Source of the DNA: Macromonas bipunctata
GTDB taxonomy: Bacteria > Pseudomonadota > Gammaproteobacteria > Burkholderiales > Burkholderiaceae_C
Assembly: GCF_002837135.1 (NCBI RefSeq)
Contig: NZ_NWBQ01000048.1
Span: 1 to 64,000 of the forward strand
DNA: 64,000 bases
Direction of reading: 5' to 3'
Shown here: positions 52,493 to 62,044 of the stretch, piece after piece
How positions within the stretch are numbered: the stretch's first letter is position 1
How the letters are laid out: the number at the start of each line of letters is the position of its first letter
The notes under the pieces: model-generated
Database searches by the model: none
Seen by the model: the letters and a program-made list of their open reading frames with translations, nothing else
What the model was told of the DNA's origin: nothing
Program-made: the position numbers and the translations under genes

Positions 52493-53233
52493 ATGAGTCA
52501 CGCCCACACCGTTCGCATTGCCACGTACAACATCCACAAGGGGGTGCAGGGCCTGGGGCCGGTGCAGCGGCTGGAGATCCACAACCTGCTGCAGGCGGTG
52601 GCCGGGTTGCAGGCCGATGTGGTGTGCCTGCAGGAGGTGCGCCGCTTCCACCACAAGCTGCAGCAGCGGTTTGCGCACTGGCCCGATGTGGAGCAGGCGG
52701 CCTACCTGGCGCCACCGGGTTACGAGGCGGTGTACCGCACCAACGCCGTGACGCGCCACGGCGAGCACGGCAACGCGCTGCTGTCGCGCTGGCCGGTGCT
52801 GGGGGTGGGGCACGAGGACGTGTCGGACCACCGGCTGGAGCAGCGCGGCCTGCTGCATGTGCGCCTGCAGTTGCAGGGCCTGCCGGTGCACGTGGTGGTG
52901 GTGCATCTGGGCTTGTTCCACGCCAGCCGCGAGCGCCAGGTGCAGCGCTTGGGGCAGTTTGTGGCGCGCGAGGTGCCGCCCGATGCGCCGCTGGTGGTGG
53001 CGGGCGACTTCAACGACTGGGGCGTGCGGCTGCACCGCCCGATGGCCGCGCTGGGCCTGCACACGCTGGAGGCGGCGCGGCTGGCCACCTACCCGTCGCG
53101 CCTGCCGCTGCTGCAGCTGGACCGCATCTACACGCGCGGGCTGCGGCTGGTGTCGGCGCAGGTGCCGCGGGGGCGCGACTGGGCGCGCATGTCCGACCAC
53201 CTGCCGCTGGTGGCGGAGCTGGCGTTCGGTTGA
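52493..53233 (+). CDS. Endonuclease/exonuclease/phosphatase family protein
   Basis: The 246-residue protein has the EEP fold signature: RIATYNIHKGVQG, VVCLQEVRR (metal Glu), VVVVHLGLFHASRERQ, VVAGDFNDWG and the final MSDHLPLVAELA (catalytic His). There is no signal peptide. It is followed after 12 bases by a cardiolipin-synthase-like gene; the same pairing exists in E. coli (ybhP beside clsB), suggesting a linked lipid-related role. The start at 52493 (MSHAHTVRI) is chosen because the upstream frame is low quality. It diverges from fliC1 across a 280-base region that holds the fliC1 leader and promoter. Confidence 0.88.
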   Translation: MSHAHTVRIATYNIHKGVQGLGPVQRLEIHNLLQAVAGLQADVVCLQEVRRFHHKLQQRFAHWPDVEQAAYLAPPGYEAVYRTNAVTRHGEHGNALLSRWPVLGVGHEDVSDHRLEQRGLLHVRLQLQGLPVHVVVVHLGLFHASRERQVQRLGQFVAREVPPDAPLVVAGDFNDWGVRLHRPMAALGLHTLEAARLATYPSRLPLLQLDRIYTRGLRLVSAQVPRGRDWARMSDHLPLVAELAFG

Positions 53234-53245
53234 GCGGGCGCTGAG

Positions 53246-54463
53246 ATGGCGAGGGCGGTGTTGCGGCCGGGGCACCGGTTGCGCCTGTTGCAGGGCGGGG
53301 CGGCGCTGTTTCCGGCACTGGTGCAGGCGATCGAACGGGCGCGGCGCACGGTGTACCTGGAAACCTACATTCTGGATTGTGCCGATGCGGTGCTGCCGGT
53401 GCTGCTGGCGCTGGAGCGCGCGGCGCGCCGGGGCGTGGCGGTGCGCTTGCTGGCCGACGGCGTGGGCACGCCGCACTGGCCACGCCCGTGGTGGGAGCGG
53501 CTGACGCGGGCCGGGGTGGCGTGTGCCGTCTATGCGCCGCTGGGCCGGGTGGGGTTGCTGATTCCGAGCCGTTGGCGTCGCCTGCACCGCAAGCTGTGCG
53601 TGGTGGACGGGGCGGTGGGGTTCTGTGGCGGCATCAACCTGATTGACGACCGCAACGACGTGGCGCTGGGGCGGCTGGCGTGGCCCCGGCTGGATTTTGC
53701 GCTGCAGGTGAGCGGCCCGCTGGTGGCCGAGATGCAGGAAGCGATGGAGCGCGTGTGGTGGCGGGTTCAGGCGGTGCAGCGGGTGCGCCAGCGCGCGTTG
53801 CGTGCGGCGTGGCAGGCTTGGCGCTCAGGCTGGCCAGACGACGACCGCACCACGTGGGGTACGCCGGGCCTGCGCCGGCGGGTGCCCCATGCCCGCGCCG
53901 CCTTGCTGCTGCGCGACAACGTGCGCCACCGGCACGACATCGAGCGAGCCTACCTCAAGGCGCTGGCCACGGCGCGGCACGAGGTGCTGCTGGCGCACGC
54001 CTACTTCATTCCGGGGCGGCGCTTGCGCCAGGCGCTGGTGCGCGCGGCGCAGCGCGGAGTGCGGGTGCGGGTGCTGCTGCAGGGGCGCTACGAGCACTTT
54101 CTGCAATACCACGCGGCGCGCCCGGTACACCATTACCTGTTGCAGCGCGGCGTGGAGCTGTACGAGTACACCCCCAGCGCGCTGCACGCCAAGGTGGCGG
54201 TGGTGGACGGGCGCTGGGCCACAGTCGGGTCGAGCAACCTGGACCCGCTGAGCCTGCTGCTGGCGCGCGAGGCCAACATCGTCACCACCGACCGCGCGCT
54301 GGCGCTCCAGCTGCAGCGCCACCTGCGCCACCTGCTGCACACGGCGGCGCGCGCCCTGAGCGTGCAGGCGCTGCGCCAGCGGCCCTGGCACCAGCGCGCG
54401 CTGGACTGGCTGGCCTTTGGCACCATGCGCGCCGTGCTGTGGCTGAGCGGACACCGCTACTGA
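53246..54463 (+). CDS. clsB: Phospholipase D-family cardiolipin synthase (ClsB-like)
   Basis: The 405-residue protein has two HKD motifs: LHRKLCVVDGAVGFCGGINL and LHAKVAVVDGRWATVGSSNL, with YLETYILDCADAV and LLAHAYFIPGRRLRQAL preceding each half. ClsB-type enzymes make cardiolipin from phosphatidylglycerol or PE plus PG. No N-terminal membrane hairpin is seen, as expected for ClsB rather than ClsA. It is co-directional with the EEP gene 12 bases upstream. The gene is very GC-rich. Confidence 0.88.
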   Translation: MARAVLRPGHRLRLLQGGAALFPALVQAIERARRTVYLETYILDCADAVLPVLLALERAARRGVAVRLLADGVGTPHWPRPWWERLTRAGVACAVYAPLGRVGLLIPSRWRRLHRKLCVVDGAVGFCGGINLIDDRNDVALGRLAWPRLDFALQVSGPLVAEMQEAMERVWWRVQAVQRVRQRALRAAWQAWRSGWPDDDRTTWGTPGLRRRVPHARAALLLRDNVRHRHDIERAYLKALATARHEVLLAHAYFIPGRRLRQALVRAAQRGVRVRVLLQGRYEHFLQYHAARPVHHYLLQRGVELYEYTPSALHAKVAVVDGRWATVGSSNLDPLSLLLAREANIVTTDRALALQLQRHLRHLLHTAARALSVQALRQRPWHQRALDWLAFGTMRAVLWLSGHRY

Positions 54464-54498
54464 AATTGTGGTCTTGTTGCCGGTGTTAGCATGTGGGC

Positions 54499-55242
54499 AT
54501 GTCAACGACTGAACCCACCTCCGTACCTGCCATGCCTGCCACCACTGTGACCGCCCGTGATGAAGGCACCCCTGTGTCCGTCAAAATCCGCGAACGCTTG
54601 CAGGCGGCCCGGCAGCGTTTCCATTCCAACGACAACATCGCCGACTTCATCCGCCCCGGTGAGCTCGATGCCCTGCTGGACGAAGTGACCGGCAAGATGC
54701 AGGGCGTGCTCGACAGCATGGTGATCGACACCGAGAACGACCACAACACCGGCAACACCGCGCGCCGTGTGGCCAAGATGTACCTGAAAGAGGTGTTTGC
54801 GGGCCGCTACGTCAAGGCCCCGGCCATCACCGAATTCCCCAACGCCGAGCACCTGAACGAGCTGATGATCGTGGGCCCGATCACGGTGCGCAGCGCCTGC
54901 AGCCACCACCTGTGCCCGGTGATTGGCCAGGTCTGGATTGGCGTGATGCCCAACGAGCACACCAACGTGATCGGCCTGAGCAAGTACGCGCGCCTGGCCG
55001 AGTGGATCATGGGCCGCCCGCAGATCCAGGAAGAGGCGGTGGTGCAGCTGGCCGACCTGATCCAGGAAAAGACGCAGCCCGATGGCCTGGCGATCGTGAT
55101 GGAGGCCAGCCACTTCTGCATGGGCTGGCGCGGCGTCAAGGACATGGACAGCAAGATGATCAATTCCGTGATGCGCGGCGTGTTCCTGAAGGACACCAAC
55201 CTGCGCCGCGAGTTCCTGTCCCTCATTCCCCGGAAAGGTTGA
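54499..55242 (+). CDS. folE: GTP cyclohydrolase I
   Basis: FolE converts GTP to dihydroneopterin triphosphate, the entry to folate. The 247-residue protein has the conserved GNTARRVAKMYLKEVFAG, TVRSACSHHLCPVIGQ (zinc Cys and His), GLSKYARLAEWIMGRPQIQE and the second zinc Cys in ASHFCMGWRGVKD. It has about 35 extra N-terminal residues, Thr/Pro-rich. A GTG at 54493 is an alternative start. The BLUF gene follows after 5 bases. Confidence 0.94.
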   Translation: MSTTEPTSVPAMPATTVTARDEGTPVSVKIRERLQAARQRFHSNDNIADFIRPGELDALLDEVTGKMQGVLDSMVIDTENDHNTGNTARRVAKMYLKEVFAGRYVKAPAITEFPNAEHLNELMIVGPITVRSACSHHLCPVIGQVWIGVMPNEHTNVIGLSKYARLAEWIMGRPQIQEEAVVQLADLIQEKTQPDGLAIVMEASHFCMGWRGVKDMDSKMINSVMRGVFLKDTNLRREFLSLIPRKG

Positions 55243-55247
55243 ACACC

Positions 55248-55673
55248 ATGTTGGTTCGTTTGTTGTACGTGAGCCGCGCCATTGCCCCCGAGAACCAGGA
55301 GGCGGTACACGCCATTCTGGCGTCGGCGCGCCAGCACAATCTGCAAAACGGCATCACCGGCATCCTGTGCTACGGTGGTGGCGTGTTTGTGCAGGCGATC
55401 GAGGGCGGGCGCTCGGCGGTGAACCGGCTCTACACCCAGATCATCGAAGACCCGCGTCACCAGGACGTGGAGCTGCTGCACTACGAGGAAATCACCGAAC
55501 GCCGTTTTGGCGGCTGGACCATGGGCCAGGTCAACCTGAGCAAGCTCAACACCTCGATCGTGCTGAAGTATTCGGAAAAGCCGGAGTTCGACCCCTACAG
55601 CGTGTCGGGCAAGGTGTCGCTGGCGCTGCTGGAGGAGCTGATGGCCACCGCCAGCATCATTGGCCGGGCTTGA
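55248..55673 (+). CDS. BLUF-domain blue-light photoreceptor
   Basis: The 141-residue protein is a single BLUF domain that binds FAD and senses blue light. Key residues are present: Tyr7 (RLLYVSR), Asn34 (LQNGITGIL), Gln49 (FVQAIEG), and Trp90 and Met92 (GGWTMGQ). The C-terminal 40 residues form the usual capping helices. It has no attached output domain, so it must act through a partner. It begins 5 bases after folE, so expression is tied to it. The start codon is preceded by AAAGG. Confidence 0.9.
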   Translation: MLVRLLYVSRAIAPENQEAVHAILASARQHNLQNGITGILCYGGGVFVQAIEGGRSAVNRLYTQIIEDPRHQDVELLHYEEITERRFGGWTMGQVNLSKLNTSIVLKYSEKPEFDPYSVSGKVSLALLEELMATASIIGRA

Positions 55674-55707
55674 CGCCGCGCGCGTGCGGTGCCGGGCTTG
55701 AGCGGCC

Positions 55708-56460
55708 TCAGGCCGGTGCGCCGCACATCGGGCAGTCCGGGTCGCGCTGCAGCCGCAGCTGCCGCGTGGCCAGTGTGCGCGCATCGAAAGTGAGCAGCTG
55801 GCCCACCAGCGGGCTGCCCAGACCAGACAGCAGCTTGAGCGCCTCCGCGGCCTGCAAGCTGCCGATGGTGCCCACCAACGGCGCGAACACGCCCAAGGTG
55901 GCGCAGCGCGTTTCCTCGGGCGCGTCGTCGGGCGCAAAGATGCAGGCGTAGCAGGGGCTATCGCTCTGGCGGCTGTCGTACACCGCCAGCTGGCCCGACC
56001 AGCGGATGGCCGCGCCCGACACGAGCGGCACGCGGTGTTGTACGCACGCCCGGTTGAGCAGCTGGCGCGTGGCGAAGTTGTCGGTGCAGTCCAGCACCAC
56101 GTCGGCGCGGGGCAGCAGCGCGTCCAGCAAGGCGGCGTCGGCGCGTTGCACCAGGGCGTCGATGCGCACGTCGGGATTGATGGCGTGCATGGCTACGCGG
56201 GCCGATTCGGCCTTGGGCTGGCTCACGCGCGCCAGGGTGTGCGCAATCTGGCGTTGCAGGTTGGTGGCGTCCACGTGGTCGTGGTCGATCAGCGTGATGT
56301 GGCCCACGCCCGCGCTGGCCAGGTACAGCGCCACCGGCGAGCCCAGTCCTCCCGCGCCCACCACCACGGCGTGCGCGGCCAGCAGGCACTCCTGGCCCTC
56401 GATGCCCAGCTCGTCCAGCAGGATGTGGCGCGAGTAGCGCAGCAGCTCGTCGTCGGTCAT
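55708..56460 (-). CDS. moeB: MoeB/ThiF-family adenylyltransferase
   Basis: The 250-residue protein activates the C-terminus of a ubiquitin-like sulfur carrier (MoaD or ThiS) by adenylation. It has ELLRYSRHILLDELGIEGQE, the nucleotide loop AVVVGAGGLGSPVALYLASAG, NLQRQIAHTL, DCTDNFATR, and zinc Cys pairs CYAC and CPMC. The length fits MoeB/ThiF without a rhodanese domain. MoeB or ThiF cannot be decided by sequence alone. It lies 17 bases after ctpA. Confidence 0.9.
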   Translation of the reverse strand: MTDDELLRYSRHILLDELGIEGQECLLAAHAVVVGAGGLGSPVALYLASAGVGHITLIDHDHVDATNLQRQIAHTLARVSQPKAESARVAMHAINPDVRIDALVQRADAALLDALLPRADVVLDCTDNFATRQLLNRACVQHRVPLVSGAAIRWSGQLAVYDSRQSDSPCYACIFAPDDAPEETRCATLGVFAPLVGTIGSLQAAEALKLLSGLGSPLVGQLLTFDARTLATRQLRLQRDPDCPMCGAPA

Positions 56461-56477
56461 GGCGCTCGGGGCAGCGG

Positions 56478-57953
56478 TCAGTCGTTGTCGGCTTCGGCCA
56501 GCGGGCGTTCGCTGGCCGATTTGCTGGCGCGCACCGGCTGGCCCTTGAGCTGGTTGAGGGCCTGTTGCAGCTGGAAGTCCTGCGCCGAGCCCAGCTCGGG
56601 CACCAGGCGCTTGCCGGGGTTTTTCTTGGCTTCCTCTTCCAGGCGCAGGCGGGCCTGTTCGCGTTCCTGCTCGCGCTGGGCTTCGGCGGCCTTGTCGGCG
56701 GCGCTGGGGCCGGCTTGCGCGCCGTTGCCGTTGCCCAGGTGCTTGTCGAGGTCGGCCTCGCGCGGGCGCAGCTGGGCAAACACGTCGCCGTTCTCGGTCT
56801 CGTCCAGCCACACGTCCGGCACGATGCCCTTGGCCTGGATGGAGCGCCCCAGCGGCGTGTAGTAGCGTGCGGTGGTGAGCTTGATGCCGGTGTCCGGCCC
56901 CAGGGCGCGCACGGTCTGTACCGAGCCCTTGCCAAAGGTCTGGCTGCCCATGATGGTGGCGCGCTTGTGGTCCTGCAGCGCGCCAGCCACGATCTCGCTG
57001 GCCGAGGCCGAGCCTTCGTTGACCAGCACCACCAGCGGCACGCGCTTGAACTTGCCTTGCGTGGCGCGGGTCATCTGGGCAATCGGGTCGTTGCCGCTGC
57101 GCCGGGCGTAGAAGGCGGGCGCGGCCTTGTAGGTGAACTTGCTTTCTTCCAGCTGGCCGTTGGTGCTGACGACGGTCACGTCCTCGGGCAGGAAGGCGGC
57201 GGACAGGGCCACGGCGGCATCGAGCAGACCGCCCGGGTCGTTGCGCAAGTCCAGCACCAGGCCCTTCATGTCGGGCTGTTCTTGGTGCAATTCTTCGAGC
57301 TTGCGCGCAAAGTCTTCCACCGTGCGATCCTGGAACTGCGACACGCGCAGCCAGGCGTAGCCGGGTTCCACCACCTTGCCCTTGACGCTCTGGGTCTTGA
57401 TCTCCTGGCGCGTGATGGTGACGGGGAAGGTGCGGTTCTCGTCCTTGCGGAAGATGGTCAGGCGCACTTTGGTGTTGGGTTGACCGCGCATGCGTTTGAC
57501 GGCATCGTTGATGGTCAGGCCCTTGACGGCGGTGTCGTCGATCTTGGTGATGAGGTCGTTGGTCTTGAGCCCGGCGCGGTCGGCGGGCGAGCCCTCAATC
57601 GGCGAGACGACCTTGACCAGGCCGTCTTCCATCGTGATCTCGATGCCGACGCCGACAAAGCGGCCGCTGGTGCCCTCGCGGAATTCCTTGAAGCTCTTCT
57701 TGTCGAAGTACTGCGAGTGCGGATCCAGGCTGGCCACCATGCCCGAGATCGCGTCCGAGATGAGCTTGCGCTCGTCCACCGGCTCGACGTAGTCGCTCTT
57801 GACCATGTCGAACACGGCGGCAAGCTGCTGCAACTCCTCCAGCGGCAGCGGTGCCATGGAGCCGCGCGCCACGGCCTGCAGCTGCACGGTGGTCAAGGCC
57901 CCGGCCAGGGCACCCACGGCGACCCAGCCTGCGATTTTCAGTTTCTGTCCCAT
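56478..57953 (-). CDS. ctpA: S41 carboxyl-terminal processing peptidase
   Basis: The 491-residue protease has an N-terminal membrane or signal segment (IAGWVAVGALAGALTTV), a PDZ domain (GIEITMEDGLVKVVSPIEGS, then ADRAGLKTNDLI) and a tail-specific protease domain with the catalytic Ser in NEGSASASEIVAGAL and Lys in QTFGKGSVQ. The C-terminal part is a charged coiled stretch (AAEAQREQEREQARLRLEEE). Ctp proteases process periplasmic proteins. Its start at 57953 has AGGGCAGG upstream. It is between gpmA and moeB in one direction. Confidence 0.92.
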   Translation of the reverse strand: MGQKLKIAGWVAVGALAGALTTVQLQAVARGSMAPLPLEELQQLAAVFDMVKSDYVEPVDERKLISDAISGMVASLDPHSQYFDKKSFKEFREGTSGRFVGVGIEITMEDGLVKVVSPIEGSPADRAGLKTNDLITKIDDTAVKGLTINDAVKRMRGQPNTKVRLTIFRKDENRTFPVTITRQEIKTQSVKGKVVEPGYAWLRVSQFQDRTVEDFARKLEELHQEQPDMKGLVLDLRNDPGGLLDAAVALSAAFLPEDVTVVSTNGQLEESKFTYKAAPAFYARRSGNDPIAQMTRATQGKFKRVPLVVLVNEGSASASEIVAGALQDHKRATIMGSQTFGKGSVQTVRALGPDTGIKLTTARYYTPLGRSIQAKGIVPDVWLDETENGDVFAQLRPREADLDKHLGNGNGAQAGPSAADKAAEAQREQEREQARLRLEEEAKKNPGKRLVPELGSAQDFQLQQALNQLKGQPVRASKSASERPLAEADND

Positions 57954-57999
57954 CTGTCCTGCCCTTTTCAAGCGGTTCCCAACCGGTGTGCGTATTGGA

Positions 58000-58021
58000 A
58001 ACCGCCCGGGGGTGGGCGGTT
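58000..58021 (-). terminator. Hairpin between gpmA and ctpA
   Basis: AACCGCCC and GGGCGGTT form an 8-bp stem with loop GGGGGT in the 89-base gap. The tail on the minus strand (TTTCC) is poor in U, so it may be an attenuator rather than a full terminator. Confidence 0.4.
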
Positions 58022-58042
58022 CCATCTGGCCCGAAAAAAAGA

Positions 58043-58786
58043 TCAGGCCTTGCCCTGGCTGGCCACGGCGGCGGCCGCAGCGGCGGCGGCTTCGGCATCG
58101 CCCAGGTAGTAGCGGCGGATGGGTTTCATGTGCTCATCAAACTCGTACACCAGCGGAATGCCGTTGGGGATGTTGAGGTGCACGATGTCGGCGTCGGAGA
58201 TGCCGTCGAGGTGCTTGATGAGGGCACGGATGGAGTTGCCGTGTGCCGCAATCAACACGCGCTGGCCGGACTGGATGGTGGGGGCCAGGGTCTGTTCCCA
58301 GTACGGCACCACGCGGGCCACGGTGTCCTTGAGGCACTCGGTCAGCGGGATGTCGTCTTGGGCCAGGTCGGCGTAGCGGCGGTCGGCGCGCTGGCCGCGC
58401 GGGTCTTGCGGCTCCAGTGCGGGCGGCGGGGTGTCGTAGCTGCGCCGCCAGATCAGCACTTGTTCGTCGCCAAACTGTTTGGCCATGTCGATCTTGTTGA
58501 GGCCTTGCAGTGCGCCGTAGTGGCGTTCGTTCAAGCGGTAGTTTTTGACCACGGGCAGCCAGGTGCGATCCATTTCGTCCAGCACGTACCACAGGGTGTG
58601 GATGGCGCGCTTGAGCACGCTGGTGTAGCACAGATCAAAGTCCCAGCCTTCGGCCTTGAGCAGTTTGCCCGCCGACATGGCTTGCGATACGCCGGTGGGG
58701 GTCAGGTCCACGTCGGTCCAGCCGGTGAAGCGGTTTTCCAGGTTCCAAGTGGATTCGCCGTGGCGAATCAGGACGAGTTTGTACAT
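58043..58786 (-). CDS. gpmA: 2,3-bisphosphoglycerate-dependent phosphoglycerate mutase
   Basis: GpmA interconverts 3- and 2-phosphoglycerate in glycolysis. The 247-residue protein begins [15 protein letters not shown] (phosphohistidine), has [31 protein letters not shown] and [18 protein letters not shown], and a typical C-terminus. It has a 66-base divergent gap from the rhodanese gene. A short Ala-rich C-terminal tail is present. Confidence 0.96.
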   Translation of the reverse strand: MYKLVLIRHGESTWNLENRFTGWTDVDLTPTGVSQAMSAGKLLKAEGWDFDLCYTSVLKRAIHTLWYVLDEMDRTWLPVVKNYRLNERHYGALQGLNKIDMAKQFGDEQVLIWRRSYDTPPPALEPQDPRGQRADRRYADLAQDDIPLTECLKDTVARVVPYWEQTLAPTIQSGQRVLIAAHGNSIRALIKHLDGISDADIVHLNIPNGIPLVYEFDEHMKPIRRYYLGDAEAAAAAAAAVASQGKA

Positions 58787-58852
58787 GGCGGTGTTTGCAG
58801 CAGGGGAAAAGCCCATCATTCTAAAATAGGGCTGGTTTTGAAAGGCAAGTGA

Positions 58853-59263
58853 ATGACGTTTTTGATGGAAAACTGGATGTTGGTGCTGCTGGCCCTGACA
58901 TCGGGCGGCGGTTTGGTGTGGATCACCTTGGTGCAGGGCGGGGTGCCGGGTGGGTTGGCCCCTGTCGATGCGGTGCAGCTCATCAACCGTGAAAAGGCGG
59001 TGGTGGTGGACGTGTGCAGTGGTGCCGAATTTGCCGCTGGCCACGTGGTCGGGGCCAAGCATGTGCCGTTGGAGACGCTGGAAGCCACATTGCCCGGCTT
59101 GGTCAAGAGCAAGAAAACCCCGCTGATTCTGGTGTGTGCGTCGGGCATGCGTTCCAAGCGCGCGCTGGCGGTGGCCAAACAGTTGGGTTACGAAACCGCG
59201 CATTCGCTGGCGGGTGGCATGCGCGCTTGGCGTGCGGCGGACTTGCCCATTGAAAAAAGCTGA
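58853..59263 (+). CDS. Membrane-anchored rhodanese-like sulfurtransferase
   Basis: The 136-residue protein has one N-terminal membrane helix ([19 protein letters not shown]) and a rhodanese domain with [16 protein letters not shown] and the active-site loop [13 protein letters not shown] (catalytic Cys). The order rhodanese, glutaredoxin, secB, gpsA is common in betaproteobacteria. The sulfur acceptor is unknown. Confidence 0.9.
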   Translation: MTFLMENWMLVLLALTSGGGLVWITLVQGGVPGGLAPVDAVQLINREKAVVVDVCSGAEFAAGHVVGAKHVPLETLEATLPGLVKSKKTPLILVCASGMRSKRALAVAKQLGYETAHSLAGGMRAWRAADLPIEKS

Positions 59264-59288
59264 TTCCCCGTTTTTTGGAGCAACCAAG

Positions 59289-59549
59289 ATGGCCCACGTC
59301 AAGATTTACAGCAGCGACTACTGCCCCTACTGCCACCGTGCCAAGGCGCTGTTGCGCGAGCGCGGCGTGACGGATTGGGACGAGGTGGTGGTGGACGGCC
59401 AGCCGGCGGTGCGCGCCGCGATGGCGCAACTGGTGGGGCGCACCAGCGTGCCGCAGATTTTCATCAACGGCCAGCACGTGGGCGGTTGTGACGACCTGCA
59501 CGCGCTGGACGCCAAGGGCGGCCTGGCGCCGCTGCTGGCAGCGGCCTGA
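59289..59549 (+). CDS. grxC: Glutaredoxin 3
   Basis: The 86-residue protein has the CPYC redox motif ([15 protein letters not shown]), [15 protein letters not shown] and [13 protein letters not shown], which fit GrxC. It reduces disulfides and glutathionylated proteins. A TTGGAG site lies 11 bases before the ATG and the gene follows the rhodanese by 25 bases. Confidence 0.95.
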   Translation: MAHVKIYSSDYCPYCHRAKALLRERGVTDWDEVVVDGQPAVRAAMAQLVGRTSVPQIFINGQHVGGCDDLHALDAKGGLAPLLAAA

Positions 59550-59572
59550 GCCATAATCCGGGCGTATGTTCG

Positions 59573-59615
59573 GCCCGCTGCGGGAGCGATCCTGTGGCGG
59601 GCTTTGTTGTGTTTG
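59573..59615 (+). terminator. Terminator candidate after grxC
   Basis: GCCCGC (59573-59578) pairs with GCGGGC (59597-59602) across an 18-base interior, followed by a T-rich tail (TTTGTTGTGTTT). It lies 23 bases after grxC and before secB. Confidence 0.45.
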
Positions 59616-59634
59616 ACCGACCAGAAAGTGCCGT

Positions 59635-60069
59635 ATGTCCGAATCTTTTGATCCCGTGTTCCAAATCCAGCGTGTGTACCTGAAAGAGGCTTCGCTGGAG
59701 CAGCCCAATTCTCCGGCCATTTTGCTGGAGCAGGAACAGCCGTCGGTGGACATTCAGTTGGGTGTGAGCGCCGAACCCGTGGCCGAGGGGGTGTTCGAAG
59801 TGTGCGTAACCGCCACCGTGCAGACCAAGATCCAGGAGCGCACCGTGTTTCTGGTGGAGGCCAAGCAGGCCGGCATCTTCGAGATCCGCAACCTGCCCGA
59901 CGAGCAGGTCAATGCCGTGATGGGCATCACTTGCCCGCAGATTGTGTACCCGTACTTGCGTGGCAATGTGGCCGATTTGATCCAGCGCGCGGGCTTTCCG
60001 CCGGTGCATCTGGCCGAGATCAACTTCCAAGGTATGTACGAGCAACAGCAAGCCCAGCAAGTGCAATAA
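59635..60069 (+). CDS. secB: Protein-export chaperone SecB
   Basis: SecB keeps precursors unfolded for SecA. The 144-residue protein has [19 protein letters not shown], the beta-core [22 protein letters not shown], and the conserved [19 protein letters not shown] and [11 protein letters not shown]. Length and motifs are standard. It is 38 bases before gpsA. Confidence 0.97.
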   Translation: MSESFDPVFQIQRVYLKEASLEQPNSPAILLEQEQPSVDIQLGVSAEPVAEGVFEVCVTATVQTKIQERTVFLVEAKQAGIFEIRNLPDEQVNAVMGITCPQIVYPYLRGNVADLIQRAGFPPVHLAEINFQGMYEQQQAQQVQ

Positions 60070-60107
60070 GTGCCGCTACCGCTATGTCGGTTGTGGGCAA
60101 GGGTGCT

Positions 60108-61139
60108 ATGGCATTGAACATCATGGTGTTGGGCGCGGGCGCCTGGGGTACGGCGCTGGCCGTGGCGGCGGCGTCGCACGCGGGGGCGGGCCACCAGGTG
60201 CAACTCTGGGTGCGCAACGCGGCCCAGGCGGCGCAGATGCAGGCCACGCGCGAGAACACCCGCTACCTGCCGGGCTTGCCGTTGCCCGACGGCCTGCAGA
60301 TCCTCACCGGCGTGGCGGACACGCTGCCCGCGCGTCTGGCCACGCAAGACGTGGTGGTGGTGGCCACACCGATGGCCGCTTTGCGCGAGATGTTGACCCT
60401 GCTGCGCCACAGCAAGGCCCCGGTGGCATGGCTGTGCAAGGGCTTTGAATGGCCCGATTCTGCGGTGCTGGGAGCGGTGGGCCTGCTGGGCCACGAAATC
60501 GCCGCCGAGGTGGCACCGGATCTGCCGATCGGCATTCTGAGCGGCCCCACCTTTGCGCAGGAGGTGGCGCGCGGTTTGCCCAGTGCCATCGTGGCGGCCA
60601 GCACCGATGCTACGGTGCGCGAACGGCTGGTGCAGGCGTTTCACAGCCCAACCTTGCGCGTGTACGCCAACGACGACCTGATCGGTGTGGAGGTGGGTGG
60701 TGCGGTCAAGAATGTGTTGGCGATTGCCACGGGCTTTTGCGACGGGCTGCAACTGGGCCTCAACGCGCGCGCGGCGTTGATCACGCGCGGGCTGGCCGAA
60801 ATCACCCGGTTGGGGCGGGCACTGGGGGCACGGGCCGAGACCTTCATGGGCCTAAGCGGCATGGGCGATTTGGTGCTGACCGCCACCGGGGACTTGAGCC
60901 GCAACCGCAAGGTGGGCCTGCTGTTGGCACAGGGCCTGACGCAAGACGAAGCCGTGGCCTCGTTGGGTCATGTGGCCGAGGGCGTTTACAGCGCCCGCAC
61001 GGTGTGGCAACGCGCCCGCGCGCTGGGGGTGGAGATGCCGATCACCGAGGCCGTGGTGGCCTTGCTCGATGGCCGACTCAAGCCACAGCAGGCGGTGGCG
61101 CTGCTGATGGCGCGCGACCCGGCGGCAGAGGTGCATTGA
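60108..61139 (+). CDS. gpsA: Glycerol-3-phosphate dehydrogenase [NAD(P)+]
   Basis: GpsA makes glycerol-3-phosphate for phospholipid synthesis. The 343-residue protein has [15 protein letters not shown] (cofactor loop), [21 protein letters not shown] and [17 protein letters not shown] (catalytic Lys) with the helical C-terminal domain ([17 protein letters not shown]). The ATG at 60108 has AAGGG close upstream; an ATG at 60084 would add eight residues. secB-gpsA is a common pair. Confidence 0.95.
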   Translation: MALNIMVLGAGAWGTALAVAAASHAGAGHQVQLWVRNAAQAAQMQATRENTRYLPGLPLPDGLQILTGVADTLPARLATQDVVVVATPMAALREMLTLLRHSKAPVAWLCKGFEWPDSAVLGAVGLLGHEIAAEVAPDLPIGILSGPTFAQEVARGLPSAIVAASTDATVRERLVQAFHSPTLRVYANDDLIGVEVGGAVKNVLAIATGFCDGLQLGLNARAALITRGLAEITRLGRALGARAETFMGLSGMGDLVLTATGDLSRNRKVGLLLAQGLTQDEAVASLGHVAEGVYSARTVWQRARALGVEMPITEAVVALLDGRLKPQQAVALLMARDPAAEVH

Positions 61140-61140
61140 G

Positions 61141-61181
61141 CGCTGCCGCTGGCGCTGTGCGCGCCGTGCGGCGGGGCAGCG
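61141..61181. terminator. Inverted repeat between gpsA and panC
   Basis: CGCTGCC (61141-61147) and GGCAGCG (61175-61181) flank the gap between two convergent genes. There is no U-run on either strand, so it could be a bidirectional pause or Rho-linked signal. Low confidence. Confidence 0.3.
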
Positions 61182-62033
61182 TCAGAACTCCAGGTTGTCG
61201 ATCAGGCGCGTGGCACCCAGGCGTGCTGCGCCCAAAGCCACCAATTGGCCGGGCTGGAAATCGGCACCTTGCGGGGGTTGCAGGTCGTCGCGGCGGCGCA
61301 CGGTCAGGTAGTCGGGTTGCCAGCCGCGTGCGGCCAGCGTTTGCGCGGCGTGTTGTTCCAGCGCGGCCAGGTTGTGTTCACCGCCCAGCACGGCGGCAAT
61401 CAGGCCTTTGAGCGCCAGCGACAGTTGCACCGCTTCGGCGCGCTCCGTCTCAGACAAATAGCCGTTGCGCGAGCTCAGGGCCAGGCCGTCGGCGGCGCGT
61501 TCGGTGGCTACGCCATGCACGGTGATGGGCATAGCAAACTGGCGCACCAGTTGCCGGATCACCATCAACTGCTGGTAGTCCTTCTGGCCGAACACGGCGT
61601 GGCGCGGGCCTTTGGCTTGGCTGAATACGATTTGGAACAGTTTCATCACCACGGTGCTGACCCCGGTGAAGAAGCCGGGGCGAAAGTGCCCTTCCAGCAT
61701 GTCGCCCAGCGCCGCCGGGGCGTGGACTTTGAAGGTTTGCGGCTCGGGGTAGAGTTCTTTTTCAGACGGCGCGAACACCACGTTGCAGCCTGCGGCTTCG
61801 AGCTTGGCGCAGTCGGCTTGCAGGGTGCGGGGGTAGCTGTCGAAGTCCTCGTGTGGCAGGAATTGCAGCCGGTTGACGAAGATGCTGGCCACGGTCACGT
61901 CGCCCAGGGGCTTGGCATGGCGGATCAGGGCCAGATGGCCGTCGTGCAGGTTGCCCATGGTGGGCACAAAGGCGGGGGCATCAAATTGGGCCAGAATTTG
62001 GCGCAGTTCGGCGATGGTGTGAACGACTTGCAT
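61182..62033 (-). CDS. panC: Pantothenate synthetase
   Basis: PanC joins pantoate and beta-alanine with ATP. The 283-residue protein has [17 protein letters not shown] (HIGH-like), [26 protein letters not shown] and [15 protein letters not shown] (KMSKS-like). It lies 11 bases after panB on the same strand, the usual order for the pathway. Confidence 0.96.
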   Translation of the reverse strand: MQVVHTIAELRQILAQFDAPAFVPTMGNLHDGHLALIRHAKPLGDVTVASIFVNRLQFLPHEDFDSYPRTLQADCAKLEAAGCNVVFAPSEKELYPEPQTFKVHAPAALGDMLEGHFRPGFFTGVSTVVMKLFQIVFSQAKGPRHAVFGQKDYQQLMVIRQLVRQFAMPITVHGVATERAADGLALSSRNGYLSETERAEAVQLSLALKGLIAAVLGGEHNLAALEQHAAQTLAARGWQPDYLTVRRRDDLQPPQGADFQPGQLVALGAARLGATRLIDNLEF

Positions 62034-62044
62034 GGGGCGGGGTC

